In this document: in pieces, positions 46,258 through 57,734 of the stretch
How positions within the stretch are numbered: position 1 is the stretch's first letter
Layout of the letters: each line of letters opens with the position of its first letter
Program-made: the position numbers and the translations under genes
Assembly: GCA_022495995.1 (NCBI GenBank)
Contig: JAFEMH010000333.1
Coordinates: forward strand, 434,001-498,000
Reading direction: 5' to 3'
Length of the DNA: 64,000 bases
Source of the DNA: Adenophora triphylla var. japonica
Lineage: Eukaryota > Streptophyta > Magnoliopsida > Asterales > Campanulaceae
Notes under the pieces: generated by a model
What the model was told of the DNA's origin: nothing
The model's database searches: none
The model's input: only the letters and a program-made list of their open reading frames with translations

Positions 46258-47640
46258 GGAGATTGCCTCGAGCTGCTATTCCAATTCTGGGATTCCCTTG
46301 AATGTGTACTGGTGCTGGACTGTGGTGGCGATTGGTCCAGGTAGAGCTGTAATGTCGAGGAACGCTCCCCTTATCGAATTAGCCTTGAGTCCTCTGAAAC
46401 GCTTGAGGTCCCGTGCTAGCTGTTCCATCCTTTCTATAGTCTCTGTGCTTGACTATCCTGCTTCTTTCTCATCTTCATCGGTTCAGCTGTCGGTCCCCTC
46501 GGTTACGTTGTCGGTTCCCTTGTCGGTCGCCTCGGTTCTGGCTGTCGGTTCCCTTGGTGAACTAATGAGCGAGGTTGAAACTGTAAGGCCGGAGGTTGGG
46601 TGTGCCGTCGGAGGTTCCCCTTTTGTGGCCGCTTTGCCTTGGTATGGGCGAGCCTTTTGTCTTCCCCGATGTCGGCGGCGTTAGCACATAATCAAGCCCC
46701 TGGACCGTGGTGTGGTCCTTGACTTTGATGACTTGGTGTTGGTCTTGTAACCTTTTGTCGAGCCCAGTCACGGGATGAAGTTCATGAGTTTCATCATCTT
46801 CATGGCGGGAGGAATCTTGTCTTGGAACAGTGGATGGTCCACGTTGCATATTTGGATTTTGGAGGTCTCCAGAGTAAATCCAGTTAATGACATGTCGTCA
46901 TTATGCTTGGTTTCTAACACTTGAATGTCGTTGGTGCTAGTCCCCTCGGTGGTGACGCTGTCGCCATAGACTGTGGTTAGCTCGTTGCCTTGCATGAAAT
47001 TGATGCACTAGTGAAGGGTGGATGCCATGCCATTGATTTGATGCAGCCAGGGACGCCCCAGGATGGCTGTGAAAGTAATTGGAATGTCCAACACTTGGAA
47101 TTCGGTGGGGATCATCCGCTTGCCGAACCAGATGTTAAGAGTAGCAACCCCGAGAACTGTACGGGAAGTAGAGTCATAGGCCTTGACAGTGTGGACTGAA
47201 GGCTTCAGATCAGTGGGCTTGATGTCAAGCAGGTCCATCATCTTGGCAGGCAAGACATTCATTCCGGAACCTCTGTCTACCAACACGCGGGGAAGGCGAC
47301 GCTCGTCCAGCTGGACTGTGATGTAGAATGGCTCATTGTGATCAGCCCCAAATTTTGGAAGGTCCAAATCAGTGAAGGTGATATTGTTGCCGTAGTGGAT
47401 GTTGCCGATCATCTGAATGACTTCGTCTGGGGTTGCGTCCACGGGGACCATGGTACTGGCCAGACTTTCCTCTAGCTTGAGCTTGTGAGGATACGAAGAT
47501 GTGAGCAGGGACCAAAGGGAAATGTTCGCCTGGGTCTGCTTGAGCTGAGTGAGGATCGGGTCCTCTTTTACGGAACTTGTGTCTTCGGGCGGCCGGGTTG
47601 CGGTTACAGCTCCGTCGGCTTTTTGGTGGCCTTAGGTGGT
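46258..47640 (-). pseudogene. Aspartic protease domain 2 of copy A2
   Basis: On the minus strand at 47,560-47,010: a leader with ANISLWSLLTSSY-like and VPVDATPDEVIQMIGNI motifs, then ADHNEPFYITVQLDERRLPR, VLVDRGSGMNVLP (Asp-Arg-Gly where a canonical Asp-Thr-Gly is expected; Tat proteases often carry Asp-Asn-Gly), VKAYDSTSRTVLG and FTAILGRPWLHQ. This is the usual Tat protease layout directly upstream of RT. Frames break near 47,000 and 46,780. A second, clearly homologous protease lies at 50,330-50,690. Confidence 0.85.
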
Positions 47641-47806
47641 AATGCATGGATTTGACCCGATCGGGTCGGGGCCGACATCGAGCTTGGTTCCTTACGAACA
47701 GGCCGCTCGAGTTGAGCCATAGTCGGAGGAGGATTCCTCGTAGCGTAGGGCCATATGTTTCCCTCAATTCATTGATTGTAGATGTGTTCCGGGAGCTTCG
47801 GCGGCT

Positions 47807-49830
47807 TTACGGATTACGTCCCGGGATACTTGCTTGGGTGCCTCCGTGGGAGGAGCGGTTTATGGATTGCCGCAGCTGTTCGAACATCAATGCGCAACAG
47901 TGGTTGCCAGAACTGAACTGTGCATTGCTGACCCTTCGGGGGAGGCTGGAGAGTTCTTGGTTCATGCGAACTGTCTCCTTGATCTCTTCACAGTATACCA
48001 CACTCCTTTCCTTCTTCCTGAGCATACTCAGGGCATTCTGGAGTTGGGTTTGGAGATACTCATGGTTTGCTAATTTTCCTCCACTCTTGGCCCAGATCAA
48101 CTTTCTTGCAGCAGAGCCAGCGTCGAGAGTTAGCGCCTGCGTTTCTTCCCATGTAAGAATAGCCAGTGCTTCCTTGAACTGAATGCGGCAGTCCAGGTAA
48201 ACCTCCATCGGGGAGAGCTTTCCCTTCTTCTTTATCTGGGTAGCGGGTATGTCGGAAGGTGAGTACACGGCTTCCCGAACATCTGCCCATGTAACTGGTT
48301 GCTGTCCCAGTTGATCGTTTCTGTAAACGAATGCCGCAGTCTGTGGAATCTCCCTGAGCAGTTGTTGGAGATGTATTTCCATCTTTCTCTTGTTTTTTAA
48401 TAGACCTTCATCTCTCAATTGGCCTTTTAGTTTGTGAGCTAAAATGATTCGTCCCCATCCTCCCAGGACCCTTGGAATTTCGGTTTTGTTGACTTCATGC
48501 CTGGCTTGGAAGAGAATGGTTTCATCGTCTTCGTCGTCGCTTTCACAGAGAACTTGCTTTCCTCGGGGAGGTAAGCGCTGGTACTCGTTCTGCTGTGCCA
48601 TTCCATCTCCTAGGTCATCGGGACCATTGACCGGCCTCCCTTGGCAGAGGGGGTTGGATGAGAACAGACGATAGTCCAGGAAGTTGCCGTAAGCAAAACC
48701 CTTGAGGTCGAACTGGTCTAGAGTGGCCTCTAGCTTTCTGTCTGAAGCTACTTGTGACACTTTAAGGGCTTGGTCCCTGTGGGTCTTTTGAGCTTGGTTT
48801 TCATCCCAGAGACGGTTCTCTTAAGCGGCTAGTTCCATGAGGGCTTTCCTTGCAAGAGCTAAACAGTCTCCGTAGGTGCGCGCCGTCTGACTAGTGTCTA
48901 GAACTGTGATCACATCCAAATCTCCGAATGGCGGAAACACTTGGATTATATTGACGACGGAAGTCGGGCTGGGACATTCCATGCGGCCCTCCTTGATCTC
49001 GGTTACCAAGAAGTTCGCCCATATCTGCTTTATTGAACACACGGGGGTGTTAAATTCTGCAATGTTGATAGTCTCGTGATCTCGCTGGATTGCCAAGTCT
49101 ATCAAGGCTAGCAGTTTGCTAGCGGGATGTCTGAATCCGTGGCCGTGACGACTGGGAGCAAAATCAAACTGGAGCATGTTGATGCTGAGGTGGTCATTTC
49201 CCTCGTTGGAAGCTGACTTTGTCTTACGGGGAAGACCTTTACAGATGTTTTCAGGGTGGCTACTGGAAGCGTTCCCGAGTTTGATCTAATTTGTAGCAGG
49301 GTGAGGAGATTTGTCTCTTTCGCTGTTTCCCTTAGCCTTGGCGGCGCTTGTGGCTGTGAGCTTGACTGACGGTACGGGCCGGTTGCTACTGGGGCTGGTA
49401 GCCGGAAGTGATGAGGAGCTCTGAGCTCGATTGGCCAGGGCCTCATTTACCATGAGCAGGCAGTCGTCCAGGTTGGCATTGCAGAATCTGATGATAAGGA
49501 CCGAATCCTTGGTATCATCGGGATATCTAGAATAGATGATGTTGACGAAGTCGTCGTCAGTCACTTGATCAGAGGGGTTCTTTGTCGTGTCAACCAGTTG
49601 TTTCCATTCACCGGATAACTGCCTGTACGGGATGTTGAGCTTGACAATTTCCATGGTATTGGAGCCATGGTCGTAGGTGACCTCATCGGGCCGGTGCCGT
49701 CCTCGACCGAGCGTATGTATCTAGGGATCTCGCAGAGGATGCACGCGTCCTCGACTCCGGAGAGTCCTGATTCGTCGCTGTCTGACGGCTCAACCCAGAC
49801 GTAGGGACGCCTCGCATCCTACTGCGCTGC
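47807..49830 (-). pseudogene. Unrecognised coding region between two protease domains
   Basis: The minus strand is almost continuously open from about 49,830 to 47,807 across a few stops and shifts. A start-proximal part has SDSDESGLSGVEDACILCEI. From 49,654 it reads MEIVKLNIPYRQLSGEWKQL, DFVNIIYSRYPDDTKDS and NANLDDCLLMVNEAL. A middle part (48,821-49,177) has LIDLAIQRDHETINIAEFNT. The largest piece (48,760-47,807, 317 codons) has FDLKGFAYGNFLDYRLFSSN, an acidic CESDDEDDE, VTWADVREAVYSPSDIP and a Lys/Gln-rich helical end. None matches gag, PR, RT, RH or IN motifs that I know. It could be an accessory protein of this Tat subfamily or a captured gene. Confidence 0.55.
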
Positions 49831-49849
49831 TGGAGCTGCTAGAAAAACA

Positions 49850-50690
49850 TCATGCCCTTCGTGAGAAGAGGGGTTCAGCGGGTAATTCCTCGTGGAGGAC
49901 GTCCCATACGGCTGCCATACATTCATCATGAGTGTGACGATTCTTGTTAACCTTTATCACGAAGATTTCCTTGCCTGGCGGGGCCAGAGAGTATGATTGA
50001 AGGATGCTAACAAATCTCCGATTGGAGATAGGGGGTTTATGTGCCCGCATCACGGCGATGCTCAGTGTTTCTTTCCAATCTGTCTCCAAATGTTGGAAAC
50101 GACAGTTGAACTTGATGTATCGGACAGCTTCTGAGTTTGCCTGCTCGAGGACGTTGACATAGTTAGCATCTCCGAACTCTGAGGGATTGTGATGAGATTT
50201 GCCCCGATAGTCCCTTGGTCGATTTGAAGGAGGTAGCCCCGGTGCTTGGCTGCGGGCACGCTTTGCTGTCATCTCGGCTTTGTTTCCTATGAGGAAACTG
50301 TCCCCTCTGATGACTTCAAGATCTCCCTGACGGCTAATGAACTTGACGCATTGGTGGAGAGTGGAAGCTATGGCTTTCATGTGATGTAGCCAAGGGCGTC
50401 CCAACAGAGCTGTGAATTCGGATGGAATGCCCATCACGTGGAATTTTGCTGGCACCATTTGGGTTTCGAACCAGAGCTCCAGAGTCACCGTCCCCAGGAT
50501 GGGATGAGACGTGTTGTCGTAGGCCTTGATAGTTCGGGTTGATGGAATCAAGTGGCTTTCGTTGATGCGTAGGGTTCACATCATGCTGAGAGGAAGGACG
50601 TTAACGGCTGACCCGTTGTCCACCAATACTCTGGGGAGTGATATGGTGTTGTGCTTGAGAGTGATGTACAGAGCTTCATTGTGCCCCGAG
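49850..50690 (-). pseudogene. Aspartic protease domain 1 of copy A2
   Basis: Minus strand near 50,690-50,340: NEALYITLKHNTISLPRVLV, then DNGSAVNVLPLSMM, a stop (TGA at about 50,579), IPSTRTIKAYDNTSHPILG and FTALLGRPWLHHMKAIAST. The Asp-Asn-Gly triad is common in Tat elements. It is homologous over its full length to the second protease at 47,010-47,450. It continues to 49,850 with a tail (QHLETDWKETLSIAVMRAHK, RRFVSILQSYSL). It follows gag directly, as expected for a gag-pro unit. Confidence 0.85.
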
Positions 50691-51240
50691 GCGTCTCTCG
50701 GTAGGTCTTCGTCACGAGAAAGTGATCATGCGACATACATTCGGGAATCGTAGATCCGGTCTCTATCCAGGAGAAGGAGAGTCATCAAGCCATCCGTTTC
50801 TGTCTTCCTCTTGCGAGGTAAAGCCTTTGCTGGAGCCTCGGGATTGTGTTGAGGCTGTTTGTGGAGGTTGCTGCCCTTGGTTTGCACATTGATTGAGTGC
50901 GAGTGCCAAGGTGACTTGGATCTTCCTTTACCGGCCCGTGCTCTGAAGCTGGACAAATTGAACCTTGGTTGATCCCGTGGGGGGTTAAGCTTCTGACTGG
51001 CAGTAAGATTACTAAGATCTGAGGTATTTCGGAGCCCTGAGGCTTGAACTACAGTGTCGGCGGGACTTTTGGCTATCCCACCCCTGTCTGCTCTAAAGCA
51101 GCATGGCCTGGAGGAAGGGAGGACTGGCTGGAGTAGAGTGCGTAGTAATCAAACCTCCCGGATGGCTCTTCGAGTGTACCCACACTGGTGTCTCCAGCTT
51201 CATATCTTTCTCTCAGTCTCTGTTGAGAGGACTTCTTCTT
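50691..51240 (-). pseudogene. Gag-protease linker of copy A2
   Basis: Minus strand, several frames, Pro/Ser/Lys-rich, with shifts. No recognisable domain. It joins gag to protease 1. Confidence 0.4.
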
Positions 51241-53044
51241 CTATTTTCTCGGAGGATTACTCCTGACCATGTCTTGGGACTCGTACTCCAGGCATGTGGA
51301 GCAGTCACAAACATCGTAACTGATGTGGACATTCGATGAGGACCCGTCTGGAAGAAGCAGAGGAACTGGCTCTGCGGCAATCTTCTTGGGCACCCACTCA
51401 ATGGAATTCACACTGTTGTTGTTCGGAAAAGGGTTTCCGACTGTAATGGGCCCACGGGGACGCTCCAACTTTCCTTCCTCTATCAGATTCTGAATTTCGT
51501 ACCATAACTCCACGCAGTTGTCGGTGGTATGGCCATGATACTGATGGAAGGTGCAGTACTTGCTCTTGTCAGCATTGACTACGGGATTCTTGGGTCTGTA
51601 ATTTGCAACGGGTTTAAGGAGACCTTCCTTGATTAACCCTTCCAGCATCTTACTCAGCGGCATGTCCAACTTGTCGAAGTGTGCAGCAGGCTGCTACAAA
51701 GCGGAGTTGTTGCTTTGCGGGACAGGGTTTCTGTTGCCCGACTGCTGTCCCTGATAGATGTAGTTGATAGACGTATCTTTCCCTTTGCCGGGGGCCGGTG
51801 CGGGATTGAATGCAGCTGCTGATCGGTATCTGTATGGCTGTGCAGTAGCCAATTTTTCCTTGAGATCCTTCTCGAACTGTGAGCCAGCATTGACCATGGC
51901 CCGGAGATGCAGGAAGAAATGATGACTGATGAGAGTTTTGATGGACGGTCTTAAGCAGGACTTGAAGATCCGCATCTGTTCATCGTTGGAGAGTAGCTCC
52001 ACGATCTCGGAGAGTTTCCAACTCCACCTCTTGTAGAATTCTCCGACGCTTTCATCTGTTTTCTGCTCGGTGGTGATTAAGTCCTCAGACTCGTTTCCCA
52101 CTCCAAGTTGGATCTGTAACGTTCTAGGAAGATGATACTGATATGATCCCAGGTGTAGCGATCTGCAGGCTTGACCCTTAGGAACCATCGTAACGCTGAA
52201 CTTTTGAGCGTATGTTGGAAGTGATCGGCCATTTGCTGGAGGGTTGCTCCTTTCGCTCTCATGCCGAGAACGTAGGTGTCGACATGCGTTTGAGGACATT
52301 CGGTTCCATCGAATCGGTCCACCTCTGACATTCTGAACTTGGCAAGGAGAGGCGTGACCATTCCCGGATCTGTGGATTTGAACGTTTCCTGCTTTGAGCT
52401 GCTCATGGTGGCTTTCAGGTCTTTCATCTGTTCGACCATGCGGGCTAAGGTTGGGTCCAGTGGTGGACTTTGAGGCTCTGCGCCGGGTTCTACCATGTGA
52501 GCGGTAGTGATTGGAGGTGGAAGGCTTGATATATGGGGATATATGGGGGCCTTTTCTGGACTGTATCGGGATTTGTCCCCGGTGTTTTAGGATTCGTGTA
52601 TAGGCAATGGGATGAACCCAGGAGGCATTGAAGGATATTGGCATCTGTCTGAGATGGTCCAGCGGTGCGCTGGTGGTATTGAGTGATGGGAGTAGCACTG
52701 GCTTGGCCATATATGACGGGGTTGCCCTGAGAAGTGGCAACGTGAAGCCTAGGTCGGCTGTTTCCTTGGTTCGAAGGCATCCCGTAAGTTGGAGGGGGAG
52801 GAACCTGGTTGAAGGTTTGAGGAACTGGCTTCGGGGAATTGTCGTCCTCGACCAGGACGAAAGTACCATCTGAGTGGGGGATAGCTGCTATACCTCGCTC
52901 ATTCAGAAGTTTTACCACAAAATTCTGCTGATCTTCCTTCTGCCTCTTGTGAACCTCACAAGCCCAGATGGCTTCTTCCAATGTCATATCTGTTACCGGT
53001 GGCGGGGGTCCTTCCTCGTCATGATTTCTCGGTGAGCTAGACAT
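51241..53044 (-). pseudogene. Gag of Tat copy A2
   Basis: The start at 53,044 (MSSSPRNHDEEGPPPPVTDM) opens an N-terminal coiled segment (EAIWACEVHKRQKEDQQNFV, then DGTFVLVEDD), homologous to the gag at 61,099. After a shift near 52,490 comes the capsid core: RMSEVDRFDGTECPQTHVDT, MADHFQHTLKSSALRWFL, ERYRSNLEWETSL; then GEFYKRWSWKLSEIVELLSN and LRAMVNAGSQFEKDL. A zinc-binding CTFHQYHGHTTDNC stands at about 51,545-51,505, followed by LIEEGKLERP. The protein is broken by at least two frameshifts and a stop near 51,690. Confidence 0.85.
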
Positions 53045-54335
53045 GTCAGATATTCTGTGATGGAACCGAGGGAACCGAAGAACCGCTCTGACGCCGCCGT
53101 AATCGTGATTACGGCGAGGCGCCGACCTGAAATCCGAACCACTTTCGCTCGCCGCAGTGGAACGAAAGGCAGGGTTTAGGCTTCGGAAAAGGGGATTTAG
53201 CTCAAGGTTTCGGGCTTGTGCAATGTGCAGTTGCCGATTAATGTTTACTTAAAACGCGTTTTCTCAGAGTCCTAATCGGTTGGAAAAGAGCGTGTCTTCT
53301 TTTTCGCAACTAACCTAAGGCTCCAATCAGTGGATCTCGTCACTACGTTTATAAGACCCTCGTTTCCATTTGTAGATCATCTTCTCGGGACGGACAATAT
53401 CGAGCGAGGGTCCTATAAGGCAAGCGAGTTCCACCGACAAAGGAAAAAGTGAACTTAAGGCTAGCTGATCACGCAAACTTCCAACGTATATGACGCACGG
53501 GGCACAATCGAAGTCAATGTTCTTAAGTTAAGGCGGAGATCGTGCCAAAATTTCGGCATGACCTCTCCTGACTTGCTTGCGCGAGGGGCCTTAGCTTTTG
53601 GCATTGGCCAAGTTGTGGCTCGCATGGTGCATACGGTTAGGGTTTGGTGACACGGTGTCACATTGAACCTTCGGGTATATTTTTCGGCAGAGCTCTGCGT
53701 CAAAGTCAAGGCTGAAAAGCTTAAGACTTCGCGTCGGGAACGACCTTCGGTCTCAATCTCTCGAGCTTGACTCTTGGTGAAACCCGGCGTAAAAAACATA
53801 CACTTGGGCTTTATGACATGTACTAAGCCAAAAACCAACCGGGGTCTTGGACGAAGTGTGACACAAAGAGTGCATGGCTTACACGGGCTAGGATGGGCTG
53901 TTTGGGATGACCCCGTGCGCACTCGAAAGGTGTCTGGCAGACCAATCGAGTTGCAACTGAACGGTCATCCCGGGTTACGGGTCATAGTGTGCAGTGTACC
54001 GAGGGAGCATGTGCACGTAAAGTGCGGTGTACCGAGGCAGCAAGTGCGAGTAGTGTGCGGTCACTAAAATTCTTTTTCTGAGTAAAACAGAGATTTTTCA
54101 GAATGTGTCTTAAATAATTTTGATGCGCAGTTCAAAAGATAGCATGAAAATCAAGCATGAATGGGAATGCACAAACATGTTATGATTTTGAAAAGATGAT
54201 AATGTAATGCCCTGAAAGAAAACCGTTCGAGGTTTAAAATAACACACGCACATGAAAACGAGGAAGGGTAAACGAAAGTTTGACCCACAAAAGGCTTTTT
54301 TGAAAACAATGGTAGTTTTTAAGAAAGTATCCAAC
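53045..54335 (-). other. Leader of copy A2 (PBS to gag)
   Basis: No gene. The stretch 53,860-54,070 carries short GTACCGAGG / TGCGGTGTACC repeats and is homologous to the family-B leader at about 60,100-60,300 (ACTTTGTCC, GACCCGGTTGGTTTTTAG). This shared segment is a candidate for packaging or dimerisation signals. Confidence 0.5.
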
Positions 54336-54353
54336 TCCCCAGCGGAGTCGCCA
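54336..54353 (-). other. Primer binding site, tRNA-Arg type
   Basis: TGGCGACTCCGCTGGGGA on the minus strand, two bases inside the LTR end (TTTCA-GT). TGGCGACTCC sites complementary to tRNA-Arg are, as I recall, reported for Ogre/Tat elements; the exact tRNA should be checked. Confidence 0.75.
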
Positions 54354-54355
54354 AC

Positions 54356-56519
54356 TGAAATTACACGGGGATTTCGCGCGGACGCGAAAGGCGCGGTTGT
54401 CTTTCGCGGAGGGTTGGTGTCTGAGACCTCGCTTTCGGGAAGGAGAGGATTCGCCACGCGATTTTTGTATTTTGAGCCCAAAACGTTGAGAAATGGCTGT
54501 TGGTTGAAAATGGTGTCGTTTTTATTGGTAGCAAAAACTTAGGAAAAGGCTTTAAAAATGGGGAGTCATTTTTATTGGTAGCAAAAACAAGTAAAAAGCT
54601 TTTTTTAGTACCAGAGATTGTTAGGTTCGGAGGTCACGTTACGTTTCGGGAAGAGTATATTGAGATCACCCGAAATGCCTCGTATGACGAGTCTTTCTAC
54701 CTTTCTCGAAATCGTGTGCGTGTGTGTGTGTGGGTTTGCATTTTGAAATGGGGGCTTGAATGACAAGCTTAATCTTGGTTTGAATTTCAAACGTTGATTA
54801 GGTGATTCCTTTTGAAAAGGCGAGCGTTTGAATGACAAACGTCGGTTTTGGATGTTTTAGGAAAAGTGGCGTAAATGCTGATTTTAACTGTTTATCTTAA
54901 GTGTCAAATGTTGACATTTAAGAAAAGAGCGTTTGAATGTCAAAAGTCGGATTTTGAGTTTGAAGATGAGCGTTTGGATGCCAAACGTCATTTCGCGCAT
55001 TTTGAAATCGAGTTCGAATGTCGAACTCCGGTTTTGAACCGGGCATTACATTTTTAACGATTTTACGGGAAAAACGTATTAAATGATTTTAAATGTCAAA
55101 AGTCGGCTTTTAAGTTTGAAGATGAGCGTTTGGATGCCAAACGTCATTTTGCGCGTTTTGAAAGAGAGTTCGAATGTCGAACTCCGGTTTTGAACCGGGC
55201 ATTACATTGTTAACAATTTTAGGGGAAAAACGTATTAAATGATATGCGATCAACGAATCGGGTTGCGACTCGGAATTTGAAAAATAAATACTATCACGAT
55301 CCAAACGGCTCGGACTTGTAAATGACAGTATTTAAAATGCGGTATCGACGGAATCAAACGATCCGGAATTGTAAAGTACGATCGACGAGCCAAACAACTC
55401 GGAATTGTAAAGTACGATCGACGAGCCAAACAGCTCGGAATTGTAAATTTGCGTGAATGTAAATGATGTTTGACGGATCAAATGGTCCGGAATTGGTAAA
55501 TGACAGGAAAGTAAATGACGATCGACGGATCAAACGATCCGGAATTGGTAAATGACATAAAAGTAAATGGAACGGGGTCGGAACGCCGTTTTAACCCGAG
55601 ATTACTTCTCTTACGGAAAGAGAAGAGGATCTAGGGGCTAAAACGTATCGGACCCCGTTAGACGGAGACGTCTACATTTCAACAACGTCGTCCGAAACGG
55701 TTGTAGCGACTGGCGCGTAAACCGAGACGGAACGAGAGTTTTAGAGAGAGAGGGAGCTACCTATGGCTAGGGTCGGCTCCTTTGGCTTGGGGGACGTATA
55801 CGGGATACGGAAGAGTGTTTGAAATGGTGTTTCGAGGTGGCGGGGGTTGTATTTGATCGAAATACTAAGTTTTCACGCAAAACGAGGTAAAACTGGGGCC
55901 CGGGAGAGGTGAGAACTGGTTTGGGCCGTGGCTTTTGGGTGAAAGGGAATAAATTTTGTTGTTATAAATGGCTTTGATAGCCTCTGTATTTATAGGTGAA
56001 TTTTCAGCATGAGTCCGGACGGACTGAGGGTGAAAACCAGGGGGTTTTGTGAAACTTTGGAAATTTGAGGGACTTGCTGGCAATTCTGGATTGTCTGCAA
56101 ATGAGTCCGGCCGGACTGAGACTGTATACTAGGGGTATTTTAGTCTTTTCTCATTGATTTTTGATTGATGTTGATGGGAGAGCTGTGGCATGCTAGCCAC
56201 GTGTCCCTGTGACTTACAGGTCATGGGAGTTCGTGCCATATTTCCCGGTTTTATCCGTTTTTAAAATAACATTCCGGAAAATGTCCGAAATGCCCCCGGG
56301 AAGTGCCGAAAAGTGTGTTTTTTAGGGAAAGCCGTACTTTTGTGTGCGACGACATGTGTTGAGTACGCTTTGACGTCGGGATGCACGGGGCAGTCCCGAG
56401 ACGTCTCGTTGGCTTGGCAACGGGGAGCTTAACGGGTTTCGGTTAACCTGGAGCGGGCCAGTTAACGGATTCCAGTTAACTTCTAACGGATTTTGACGAT
56501 CCGGATTTGGGTACTTACA
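54356..56519 (-). repeat. LTR-A, complete 5' LTR (2,164 bp)
   Basis: Begins TGTAAGTACCCAAATC at 56,519 and ends AATTTCA at 54,356 on the minus strand, next to the PBS. It contains TATAAATA (55,994-55,987), palindromes at 56,012-56,025 (AGTCCGGACGGACT) and 56,104-56,117 (perfect), the spaced-dyad block at 55,300-55,560 and (GT)n near 54,720. It is flanked on the outer side by CAAAC (56,520-56,524). The best-matching partner LTR is the split pair 34,216-35,399 / 13,481-14,573, the latter followed by GTTTG, the complement of CAAAC. Confidence 0.9.
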
Positions 56520-57734
56520 CAAACATACATCATATTGATCAAAAAACTGTATAATGCCTCCCATAAACCGGACTAAGGCATGCCGCTTAGAATGTATTGC
56601 CTCCCAAAATGGGCTAAGGCATTTACAAAATATACAAAGAGCTTGTTCCGATGTCTACGTCAACAAAAACAAAAAGAAAAGGAAGAGGTCTTCAGGCTTA
56701 GTCATCATTTCGGAAGAGGTCGTTTTGCTCGGCCGTGGCTTTGGGAATAAGGACTTGGTCGGTCTGGGCCTCCCCGACTTCTTCTTCCTCGTCTTTTGAG
56801 CTCAAGGCCTTATCATAAATCTTCTCCATAAGAGTGTGAATATTTTGGGGATCAATTGGAGGGGGAAACCAAGCTGTCCGGTCTGCATGGGCGCCCTGGA
56901 GGCGATCACCTTCAAGGCATTATCTGATTAAGGCACAAGGGAGTGCCCTGATGGAGTGTTTTCACCCATCCAAAGGATATATCTTTATACTTATTTTGCG
57001 CTCAACCTTGAGTGTTTTTGATGGATTTTTGGAGTGTTTATGCATATAGGGAATGAAAGGAGAAAGTCGCAGAACATGATCTGAAAGGATACAAAAAAGG
57101 AACGATAGAGAACAACGAGGCATATGAAAAAAGAACAGAAACTCGAGAAGGACAAAGTTGAATATGACCATAGAATTCATTAACATTGTATAGTAATCGT
57201 CAAGAGCTTTCCAACCATATATGGTACATCTCAATTGAAGTCCATATGAATAAGTTATTACCTCCGGAAGTTTACAGAGGGCTGTACAAATCGATGAAGC
57301 ATGGGAGCGTCCGCCCCCAAAAAAGGGGAGCACCCGCTCCCAAATTCCAGAAACTCAAAGCGATCTCTCTTCCCAAAACCGTCGCAAAAAATCCCAAAAA
57401 CAGTCGCTAAAACCATCGCAAAACCATCGCAAAAGCCCCTTTCGTGACAGTTTCAGCAGAATCTTTTTCAGACTTGATTTTTTACCCTAGTTTACTAATT
57501 ATTGACCCTCCTCTCTTACCCTAGTATATATAGAAGACCACTAGCCATATTTTTTATATCTTTTACCTTCTTATAACATAATTCTAAGTTGTAAACAAGA
57601 TATACAAAGATTTATATCAAGAATTACATTGAAGATTTATGCAAATTATTGAAGTTTTCTTTATGTTAAATATGAACATGAGTGGCTAATTTTCTTTTTC
57701 TACGGAATGGAGGTAATGTATATCAATACCTTAT
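56520..57734. other. Spacer with a CACTA-like subterminal remnant
   Basis: No supported gene. Between 57,360 and 57,450 are repeated AACCGTCGC / CCATCGCAAAA / CAGTCGC units like the subterminal repeats of CACTA elements, but no CACTA terminus is seen. The rest has no homology elsewhere in the window. Confidence 0.45.

Noticed and set aside
45113..46684. 244- and 264-residue plus-strand frames opposite the RT
   Set aside because: The minus strand carries clear RT motifs; the plus frames are Ser/Leu-rich antisense shadows.
53774..54067. 97-residue plus frame in the Tat leader
   Set aside because: Lies in the non-coding leader on the wrong strand; no conservation with the family-B leader frame.
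57360..57450. Right terminus of the CACTA element that starts at 21,063
   Set aside because: Subterminal-like repeats are present but no CACTA terminal sequence, and the distance and intervening elements make pairing unlikely.
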